NCBI GenBank assembly: GCA_003662645.1
Contig: QMYL01000007.1
Span: forward strand, 1 to 12,308
Direction of reading: 5' to 3'
Source: Candidatus Bathyarchaeota archaeon
GTDB lineage: Archaea; Thermoproteota; Bathyarchaeia; Bathyarchaeales; B26-1
DNA length: 12,308 nt
Below are positions 1 through 5,315 of this stretch, piece by piece. The translations under genes were made by a program, and so were the position numbers. Positions within the stretch are counted from its first letter, which is position 1; the number at the start of each line of letters is the position of its first letter. The notes under the pieces were generated by a model, which worked only from the letters and a program-made list of their open reading frames with translations, was not told the DNA's origin and searched no databases.

Positions 1-114
1 ATAAGAGAGATCTTGGACTTCCACTACATCCAGAGCCATCATAATGACTATGACTACACGTATGGCTTTCCTAGATCTCCCTCTCATAAGGATATGAGTA
101 GACGAGAATTTTAA
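1..114 (+). CDS. Possible C-terminal tail of a gene entering from the left
   Basis: The first frame is open from the window edge to a TAA at 112-114, giving 37 residues that end in SRREF. The stop overlaps the stop of the minus-strand dehydrogenase by a few bases, the geometry expected for two convergent genes. No start lies in the window and I recognise no domain. A 37-codon open stretch is not long enough to be significant by itself, so this may be chance. Confidence 0.2.
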   Translation: MREILDFHYIQSHHNDYDYTYGFPRSPSHKDMSRREF

Positions 115-1370
115 AGCTTTTTAGCCAAAGCCTCTTCAACTAGAGTTTTTAAAAGGCTTTCATAAGCTTTTTCACCCTTTTCCTTCATAATCTTTAAGGC
201 CATTTCTTTAAACTCGTTTAGATAGATAGCGGTTCTCCCCTTAGCTTCGGAAAGATAGCATGCATTAAGTGCGGCTATGGACTCAGCTGCGATCTTCTCG
301 TCACACAAAGGTCTTGCGTTTTCTTTGATGCAATTCAGCATAGCCTTTATCTCTTGTGGAAAACCGTTGTATGCTGGCGGAGGAGGTTCTCTGAGCCAAC
401 TCTCACGCCACGGCTCTACTTTACGGCTGTTTCCGAAAACATCGATCACTTCGATTGCGTCATTCACTACTTTGATCTCCCCTTTACTACCTACTATCCT
501 TAATCCATGAGAGTCTCTATAACTCCATGAAGCCTCTATATATGCATTCACCCACCTACCTGTTGAAGGATCTTCGAACTCAACGTTAAAATGGGCGTCA
601 TCCTCCACTTTTAAGGTTCTCAATATTCCATGGTCATATCCCTCTTTAACCCTAATGGATATTCCCTCGGGTGAAAGCGTTCTCACCCTCTTTGGGATAT
701 AGTCGAATCCTATTAAAAACCAAGATTTGATTATCGAGTGGCTACCCAGATCAAGAAGAGCTCCAACCCCTCCCTTGGTATATTTCCATGATGGCATCCC
801 TATGCTATCTGAAATCCATACACACTCTAGCTCCCCTATTTCACCTTTCCGTATCAGTTGCCTTATACTATGGAAGAGAGGAGTGTATATCTGCTGTTCA
901 TTATACTGAAATAATCTTCCAGTTCGTTTCACAGCTTTAACTATCTCCAATGCTTCTAGCCAAGTCCTAGTGAGAGGCTTCTCACACATTACATGGCATC
1001 CGGCCTCAAGACATTTTATCACGTGCTCCATATGGGTTTCACATGGTGTGAGTATGTCCGCAAGGTCTATTTCCTCGCTCTCTAGCATGCTGTCTAGGTC
1101 TGTATAAAGTCTAACATCTCTAGAATCAGCTCTGAGAAGCTCGACGTAATCTGGATATCCTAAGCTTTCATATTCCCGAGCCATTTTTTCATAAAGTCTT
1201 TTTAGAGCATATTCCCCCCTTTTAAGGTTCTCTTCATTCACATCACATAATGCGACGACCTTTGCATCTTTGACAACCCAAGGGTAGGCGGGTAAATGCC
1301 CACTTCCTCCACCCCATCCCTCGAATATGCCACCAGTCCCGATAATTCCAACTCTTATCCTATCACCCAC
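111..1370 (-). CDS. Gfo/Idh/MocA family NAD(P)-dependent oxidoreductase
   Basis: Predicted cytoplasmic 419-residue dehydrogenase that would oxidise or reduce a sugar, inositol or sugar derivative with NAD(P). Residues 5-30 hold the Rossmann start (VGIIGTGGIFEGWGGGSGH), with the acidic end of strand 2 at CDVN (42-45). The family hallmark EKP is at 130-132, where K131 is the expected catalytic lysine. GALLDLGSH at 203-211 supplies the D/H pair of the (alpha/beta) C-terminal domain. Length is a little above the usual 330-400 residues because of an insertion around 50-85. The start is GTG, chosen because GGAGGG lies 7 nt upstream (1378-1383) and the fold begins at once. It follows the TIM-barrel isomerase gene on the same strand after 87 nt, so the two are probably co-transcribed in one carbohydrate pathway. 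The exact substrate cannot be read from the sequence. Confidence 0.93.
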   Translation of the reverse strand: MGDRIRVGIIGTGGIFEGWGGGSGHLPAYPWVVKDAKVVALCDVNEENLKRGEYALKRLYEKMAREYESLGYPDYVELLRADSRDVRLYTDLDSMLESEEIDLADILTPCETHMEHVIKCLEAGCHVMCEKPLTRTWLEALEIVKAVKRTGRLFQYNEQQIYTPLFHSIRQLIRKGEIGELECVWISDSIGMPSWKYTKGGVGALLDLGSHSIIKSWFLIGFDYIPKRVRTLSPEGISIRVKEGYDHGILRTLKVEDDAHFNVEFEDPSTGRWVNAYIEASWSYRDSHGLRIVGSKGEIKVVNDAIEVIDVFGNSRKVEPWRESWLREPPPPAYNGFPQEIKAMLNCIKENARPLCDEKIAAESIAALNACYLSEAKGRTAIYLNEFKEMALKIMKEKGEKAYESLLKTLVEEALAKKL

Positions 1371-1386
1371 TTCAATACCCTCCTAC

Positions 1387-1407
1387 AAGCAAATATGGTA
1401 TTTGCTT
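1387..1407. promoter_or_regulatory. Perfect 9-bp inverted repeat between the two sugar genes
   Basis: The arms AAGCAAATA (1387-1395) and TATTTGCTT (1399-1407) are exact reverse complements around a 3-base centre. The element lies just upstream of the ribosome site and GTG start of the dehydrogenase. It could be an operator for a dimeric regulator or, in RNA, a hairpin affecting processing or translation of the second gene. No matching regulator is visible in the window. Confidence 0.55.
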
Positions 1408-1457
1408 TCAACGGTCCACCCACATCCCCATCGTTACATGTGTAAAGTAAAACAGCT

Positions 1458-2312
1458 TCATGAGTTAATTTGAACGTTGAGTTTTTTAAGGGCTTTAATC
1501 AAGTAGTTGCGGCTTTCCTCTATTAACCTTTGAGCCTCATCTGCTGGGTATTCGCCTTCGGTCTCAAGTGAGAGGACGCCATCATAGTTATGCTCCTTTA
1601 ACACCTTTAAGCACCCTATAATGTTTACCTCGCCTCTACCTAAAGCTACGCATTTGTCTTTCACGACATCTTTAACATGAACATGAATAACCTTATCAAC
1701 GACCTCGGTCAAAGTAGCAACCTCATCCTGCTTTCTTCCGAAGATTCTCCAGGAATAAGCTCCTCGCACCGTTTCGACATAAGACGCCCTATGAACGTTA
1801 GCCGTATCGTAGTTTATCCCCAACCACTTAGAAGGGCATAATGACATTATTCTCTTAAGCCCCTCCGCCGTTAGACTAAATGTGCCATGTGGCTCTATAG
1901 CCAAATACACCCCGTACTTCTCAGCAACCTCCAATATGTCACTCAATTTTTCTTCAAGCACCTTAAATGCCTTCTCATCGCTCATATATTCAGGCTTTTT
2001 TCCATCCCCGCATATGACTATCGGGATCTCGGCCTCATGCGCCCACTTAATGGTTTTCTTTATATCAGGAACACTTTGCTCATCCGTTAGTAAGGCGCCA
2101 TGCTGGGACCAAAGCCCAGTAGCGCCTTTAAACCCATAGCTCTCAATGAGCCTCCTAAACTCATTAGGATCGTTCTTGTAAACGTTTACATGGGGGCAGA
2201 ATGGAGCTGTAGCTTGAGGCTCAACGTACTTGTAGCCCGCTTTTGAAATTCTTTTAAGAGCCTCCTGAAGTGAATACTTCCTAAAGTTTACGGTCCCGCA
2301 TCCAATTTTCAT
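1458..2312 (-). CDS. Sugar phosphate isomerase/epimerase family protein (xylose isomerase-like TIM barrel)
   Basis: Predicted 284-residue enzyme of the AP endonuclease 2/xylose-isomerase-like TIM-barrel superfamily, which includes IolE, hydroxypyruvate isomerase and tagatose/allulose 3-epimerases. The barrel starts at residue 1 (MKIGCGTVNF). Likely divalent-metal ligands are E140 (LAIEPHG), D169 (NYDTANVH), H212 (HVHVKD) and E250 (LSLETEG), in the order and spacing expected for the family. Full length for this family. ATG start with GGAG 7 nt upstream (2320-2323) and an A/T-rich promoter box near 2345-2354. It is the first gene of a minus-strand pair with the Gfo/Idh/MocA dehydrogenase. Such pairs are common in inositol and unusual-sugar catabolism, which is the likely role; the substrate is not determined. 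Confidence 0.9.
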   Translation of the reverse strand: MKIGCGTVNFRKYSLQEALKRISKAGYKYVEPQATAPFCPHVNVYKNDPNEFRRLIESYGFKGATGLWSQHGALLTDEQSVPDIKKTIKWAHEAEIPIVICGDGKKPEYMSDEKAFKVLEEKLSDILEVAEKYGVYLAIEPHGTFSLTAEGLKRIMSLCPSKWLGINYDTANVHRASYVETVRGAYSWRIFGRKQDEVATLTEVVDKVIHVHVKDVVKDKCVALGRGEVNIIGCLKVLKEHNYDGVLSLETEGEYPADEAQRLIEESRNYLIKALKKLNVQINS

Positions 2313-2344
2313 ACATCTACTCCTTTTAGGGAGAGGGAGTCATG

Positions 2345-2354
2345 TTATTTTTAA
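2345..2354 (-). promoter_or_regulatory. Probable archaeal TATA box for the isomerase-dehydrogenase unit
   Basis: On the minus strand the box reads TTAAAAATAA, centred about 38 bp upstream of the isomerase ATG. Transcription would start about 25 bp downstream of the box, leaving a short leader that just contains the GGAG ribosome site. Confidence 0.45.
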
Positions 2355-2608
2355 GTTTTCGGTTGATGCTTGGGGGAAATGTTAAATCTGCGTGTGCTGG
2401 TGGATGTTATGAAGCTGATGGAAGTTTTGGTTATGTTTTGGGAATAGTCTTTCCGTTGATCTTTGCGTTACCTCCGGATTGGCGGGTGATAACAGTGACG
2501 AATCTCCTTGGAGATGTTGGAGCGGCAACCTGGCTCCAGCCCATCTACCTATACTCTTTTCTTCTTAGTTCAATTAGGTCGACACTGCAGTAGAAGGGCT
2601 AGAGTAGT
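2355..2608. other. Spacer with no convincing gene
   Basis: A plus-strand 83-codon frame covers 2342-2593, but it begins inside the presumed promoter of the divergent isomerase, resembles no protein I recognise and has an ordinary random-looking composition. I see no RNA gene, repeat array or insertion-sequence end here. Confidence 0.4.
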
Positions 2609-2811
2609 ATGGCACTTCACTCCTTAAGAAGGATACCCGAACACTACAGGAGAAGGGTTCTTGAGCTTCTTCTGATTCTCGGGAAGAACCTGTTCCAGCC
2701 AAATACTATGACGTTAGGAAGATCAGAGGCTACACCGACATCTACAGGGTGAGGATAGGGGATATCCGCATAATCTATGAGATCCCTTTGGATGCTCTGT
2801 CCGAGTTGTAG
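2609..2811 (+). pseudogene. Frameshifted RelE/ParE-type mRNA interferase toxin
   Basis: An ATG at 2609 opens MALHSLRRIPEHYRRRVLE, a typical toxin N-terminus (helix hairpin with a basic run). Near 2677-2680 the reading moves to another frame, which continues REEPVPAKYYDVRKIRGY and then YRVRIGDIRIIYE. The latter is the diagnostic RelE/ParE core (yDvkKLkGy...YRiRiGdyRiiYei). One base appears to be missing at the junction. After IYEI the frame soon hits TAG at 2809-2811, while a third frame reads VRKGGF up to 2848, which looks like the expected family C-terminus, so a second indel is likely. The toxin would normally be about 85-95 residues and cleave ribosome-bound mRNA. No intact antitoxin is visible upstream. 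The frame near 2862-2909 (TEMLKETLEEYGIKESS) may be a further remnant. A sequencing error is the alternative to real decay. Confidence 0.65.
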
Positions 2812-2925
2812 AACGTTTGTTAGGAAGGGGGGTTTTGAGGTAGCCTAAGACCTTGACCGAGATGCTGAAGGAGACTCTCGAAGAGTATGGGATTAAGGAG
2901 TCGTCTTAAGCTAAGCACAGGGGGG

Positions 2926-2935
2926 TTAAATAATA
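2926..2935 (+). promoter_or_regulatory. Probable TATA box for the CooC-type gene
   Basis: TTAAATAATA lies about 52 bp upstream of the preferred TTG start and downstream of the longest possible ATG at 2887. Transcription would begin near 2955, which supports the shorter protein. Confidence 0.45.
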
Positions 2936-2969
2936 ATTACTACGAAGACTTATGTGGAGATTGTGAAAA

Positions 2970-2976
2970 GGAGGTG
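2970..2976 (+). promoter_or_regulatory. Ribosome binding site deciding the CooC start
   Basis: GGAGGTG ends 6 nt before the TTG at 2983. No comparable site precedes the ATG at 2887. Confidence 0.6.
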
Positions 2977-2982
2977 GGAGGA

Positions 2983-3744
2983 TTGAAGATTATGATCTGC
3001 GGAAAGGGCGGAACAGGGAAATCTGTAATCTCGGTTCTCATGGCAAGAATACTCTCCAGAAAATATAATGTATACCTAATCGATTCAGATGAGTCTAATA
3101 CATTACTTCCAGAAATGCTCGGAGCCCCCCAGCCAAAGCCATTGGTTGAATATTTAGGTGGAAGGGGAAGTGTATTCAAGAGAGGCGAGGTCAATATTGT
3201 GAGAGCATTATCTAAGGCGGGCAGGGGCGTAGTATTAAAGAATCTGCCAGACCAATATGTTTCAAAATCTCCTGAGGGAATAGGACTTATAGTAATCGGT
3301 AAAGTCAGAAACTATAGCGAGGGGTGCGCGTGTCCACTCAACTATCTGACAAGGACGCTGCTCAAACATTTAGTTTTAGATGAGGATGAGGTCGTGCTTG
3401 TAGTTACCGATGCTGGAATAGAGCATATTGGAAGGGGAGTTGAGGAGGGGAGCGATGCCGTCTTAGCAGTAGTGGATCCAACGGCTGAATCCCTGAGTTT
3501 GGCGAAGACATTAAAGGAGCAGATTAAGCCTCTCAAAAAGAAGTTCTGGCTTGTGCTTAACAAGGCAACTCCTGAAGTAGCCGATATAATTATTGAGAAG
3601 GCTAAGGGTATGGGTCTCGAAGTGAACGGCGTAATAGGCTTCGACGAGAAGATCTTCAAGTCATGCCTTGAGGGCGGAGTTTTGAAGGCTGAAAAGTCTA
3701 TGTCTCAAGTGGAGAATGTATTGAAAGCGATAAATCTTCTTTAG
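2983..3744 (+). CDS. cooC: CooC-type ATPase for nickel insertion into CO dehydrogenase
   Basis: Predicted 253-residue cytoplasmic P-loop ATPase of the SIMIBI/MinD class that dimerises on ATP and helps load nickel into the C-cluster of anaerobic CO dehydrogenase or CODH/acetyl-CoA synthase. Residues 7-14 are the deviant Walker A GKGGTGKS, D34-S-D36 is the switch I region (LIDSDESN), C115-A-C117 is the CxC metal-binding motif in EGCACPLNYLTRTLL, and TDAGIEHIGRG (142-152) with VVDPTAES (163-170) are CooC signatures. These separate it from MinD, NifH and HypB. I place the start at TTG 2983, because of the ribosome site GGAGGTG and because a chain beginning MKIMICGKGG is the family norm; extending to ATG 2887 would add 32 atypical residues. 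No CODH subunit or other maturation gene is adjacent, so it acts on an enzyme encoded elsewhere. Confidence 0.87.
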   Translation: MKIMICGKGGTGKSVISVLMARILSRKYNVYLIDSDESNTLLPEMLGAPQPKPLVEYLGGRGSVFKRGEVNIVRALSKAGRGVVLKNLPDQYVSKSPEGIGLIVIGKVRNYSEGCACPLNYLTRTLLKHLVLDEDEVVLVVTDAGIEHIGRGVEEGSDAVLAVVDPTAESLSLAKTLKEQIKPLKKKFWLVLNKATPEVADIIIEKAKGMGLEVNGVIGFDEKIFKSCLEGGVLKAEKSMSQVENVLKAINLL

Positions 3745-3763
3745 CATGAATTTACTATGATCC

Positions 3764-3868
3764 CTATGGAATGCTCATTAGGGGGATAGACATCCCAGTC
3801 AACCAGACCCGCATGTTGAATAGAATTTCGCAGTTAAACTGTTTTTCTGTCCCGCATCTTGGACACAT
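3764..3868 (-). pseudogene. Trace of a zinc-ribbon protein
   Basis: A minus-strand 34-codon frame starts MCPRCGTEKQFNC. In the next frame the DNA reads KFYSTCGSG, so the two together resemble a zinc ribbon of the CPxCG...KFCxxCG type with one frameshift and one Cys-to-Tyr change. It is too short and damaged to be functional and could be chance. The CPRCG motif is the only strong element. No intact gene surrounds it in 3745-4081. Confidence 0.3.
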
Positions 3869-4032
3869 TTTTCTCTCGAATATTCCTCCTTTTCTCCTTT
3901 TCCGAGCTTATTCCATGTGATTCCAAGCTGGCTTCATCCAAGTCTCTCCAGCTAATGTGAACATATATCGATTTGCCAATTAGGGAAAATACTGAGAAAA
4001 CTGAGGAACATCATAAAACTTATTAGATGAGA

Positions 4033-4040
4033 TTTTAAAT
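4033..4040 (+). promoter_or_regulatory. Probable TATA box for the methyltransferase gene
   Basis: TTTTAAAT is centred about 45 bp upstream of the ATG at 4082. It is the best A/T-rich promoter element in this spacer and sits against a palindrome. Confidence 0.45.
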
Positions 4041-4057
4041 CTTCTTTAAAAGAAGAT
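4039..4057. promoter_or_regulatory. 19-bp palindrome at the methyltransferase promoter, candidate operator
   Basis: ATCTTCTTT and AAAGAAGAT are exact 9-bp reverse complements around a single central A. The element overlaps the downstream edge of the presumed TATA box and covers the region before the transcription start. This is where an archaeal repressor would block recruitment of RNA polymerase. As RNA it could also form only a weak, loop-free stem, so a protein site is more likely. Confidence 0.5.
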
Positions 4058-4081
4058 ATTTTTGCAATGTTTTAGGGTTTA

Positions 4082-4852
4082 ATGAGGTGGCGATCGTTGG
4101 TAAAACCCAACTATGGTGGTACTGGATGGCATATTTTTGCGAACTTTGCTCTCGGGGTCGGGTTACTGTTAACCGCCATCTTTGGAGCAATGTTCGCCCA
4201 CTATTTATTTCTACTGCTGACTATTCTCTCGATTTACTTCATATACTCCGGTATCAGATGGGCGAGGGGCAGTGCTATTGAAGAGAGGCTGAAGATCAGG
4301 GAGGAACTCATAAGGTTTGTTCAGCCTAAAGAGGGGGATAAAATTCTCGATGTCGGAACCGGAGCGGGATTACTAGCGATAGGTTTTGCAAAGGTCTTGA
4401 AGAAGTGCGAGGCGGTAGGCATCGACATATGGATACCCCTAGGAGGCGGTACGTCTCTGAGGAATGCCAGGAGAAACGCGGAAATCGAAGGTGTAGCGGA
4501 TAAGGTGAAGTTTGAACGGGCTGACGCGAGGGATATACCTTATCCTAACGATTACTTCGACATCGTAGTGGCTAGTTTTGTCCTACATATGATCCGTAGA
4601 GGAAGGGAGAAAGCGTTACGAGAAATGGTTAGAGTACTAAGACCTGGGGGTAAATTTGCGATTATAGAGCCTCCACGAGCTGGAGCAGGATGGTGTGTGG
4701 ACGAGAAACTGAGGGAGAAACTCGAAGAAATAGGGTTGAAGAACGTGAAGTTTCAACCCCTTCTCATCTCCTATCCCAAAAAGAGGACCGTGTATATAAT
4801 TTACGGTGAAAAGAGGGGCGCGGCTTCTTTCAATCTCTCTAAAGAGGATTAA
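4082..4852 (+). CDS. Membrane-anchored class I SAM-dependent methyltransferase
   Basis: Predicted 256-residue protein. Residues 17-37 and 39-59 form two hydrophobic membrane helices followed by a basic stretch (RWARG), so the enzyme domain should face the cytoplasm. The Rossmann methyltransferase domain spans about 68-245. Motif I is ILDVGTGAGLLAI (88-100), the acidic residue ending strand 2 is D115 (VGIDIW), the adenine-contacting region is ADARDIPYP (147-155), motif IV is DIVVASFVLHM (160-170) and the post-motif loop is LRPGG (186-190). This is the Methyltransf_11 type used for small molecules, lipids or quinones. The substrate cannot be assigned; the membrane anchor suggests a lipid-phase substrate. 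ATG start with only a weak GGG nearby. It has its own promoter and no obvious operon partner. Confidence 0.85.
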   Translation: MRWRSLVKPNYGGTGWHIFANFALGVGLLLTAIFGAMFAHYLFLLLTILSIYFIYSGIRWARGSAIEERLKIREELIRFVQPKEGDKILDVGTGAGLLAIGFAKVLKKCEAVGIDIWIPLGGGTSLRNARRNAEIEGVADKVKFERADARDIPYPNDYFDIVVASFVLHMIRRGREKALREMVRVLRPGGKFAIIEPPRAGAGWCVDEKLREKLEEIGLKNVKFQPLLISYPKKRTVYIIYGEKRGAASFNLSKED

Positions 4853-4908
4853 AAGGGCTCTGATGGAAAGACCATAGTGCTTTTTGATAAGTGGCTCGGT
4901 TTTTCTAA

Positions 4909-5109
4909 GCAGAAACTCGGACAGTAAGACCGTTTCAAACTGGGTTGGAGTTGCCTGGGTTTAGCTTTCACAGAATTATATTCGTGTGAGCGGGGTTTCC
5001 CGACATCCGTAGCCTGCTTAGAAGCTACATAGGCTCCCATCCGAGCCGTGGAATACCATCACGTCTGTGGGGGAGGAACCGAGACGCGGCGAGTTCATGT
5101 ATAATGTGA
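4909..5109 (+). pseudogene. Possible remnant of a transposase (TnpB-like) C-terminal tail
   Basis: One plus-strand frame reads TGLELPGFSFHRIIFV, a TGA at 4987-4989, then AGFPDIRSLLRSY and SHPSRGIPSRLWGRNRDAASS, ending at TGA 5107-5109. The base composition is more G/C-rich than in neighbouring spacers and the peptide recalls the loose, proline/arginine-rich tails of archaeal IS200/IS605 TnpB proteins. No zinc-finger Cys residues or DRD motif survive, and no element ends are visible, so the call rests on impression only. The rest of 4853-5315 holds no intact gene that I can support. Confidence 0.25.
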
Positions 5110-5134
5110 AACTCCATAGTCTGCGGAAAGCATC

Positions 5135-5260
5135 CTACGACCACATCACATCTTTTTTAAGACCTCTTTTAGAGAATATTCCAGCCAACGTTAAAGTCGC
5201 TAAATCACGCTCATTCAACTTAAGAATTCTTCTATACTCCTCTTCGATACGGGTGACCAT
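5135..5260 (-). CDS. Short unassigned ORF or gene fragment
   Basis: A minus-strand frame of 41 residues starts MVTRIEEEYRRILKLNE and ends KRGLKKDVMWS. It is rich in charged residues with helix-like spacing and looks more protein-like than the longer plus-strand frame over the same bases. No ribosome site or TATA box is evident, and the start lies inside a hairpin-forming sequence. It could be the surviving piece of a decayed gene, because the frame is also open for several codons upstream of the ATG. No family is recognised. Confidence 0.22.
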   Translation of the reverse strand: MVTRIEEEYRRILKLNERDLATLTLAGIFSKRGLKKDVMWS

Positions 5261-5278
5261 GCAGGTCACTTTAACGTT
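5187..5278. repeat. Separated 11-bp inverted repeat enclosing a smaller hairpin
   Basis: AACGTTAAAGT (5187-5197) is exactly complementary to ACTTTAACGTT (5268-5278). Inside, GTGACC (5253-5258) and GGTCAC (5264-5269) form a second exact 6-bp stem with a 5-base loop. The repeats lie between convergent genes. They may be remnants of mobile element ends, a transcription-end structure or coincidence. Confidence 0.35.
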
Positions 5279-5315
5279 AAGTTTTCTCGTGCATGCGTTA
5301 ATAAATTAGGGGAGA

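Noticed and set aside
2342..2593. 83-codon plus-strand frame between the isomerase and the toxin relic
   Set aside because: It starts inside the presumed promoter of the divergent isomerase, shows no domain or membrane pattern and lacks a well-spaced ribosome site.
2983..3744. MinD, ParA or NifH identity for the P-loop ATPase
   Set aside because: The CxC motif with the TDAGIEHIGRG signature is specific to CooC-like proteins and is absent from those families.
5067..5309. 80-codon plus-strand frame in the convergent spacer
   Set aside because: GTG start without ribosome site or promoter, low-information peptide, and the opposite strand reads more like protein. Treated as spacer.
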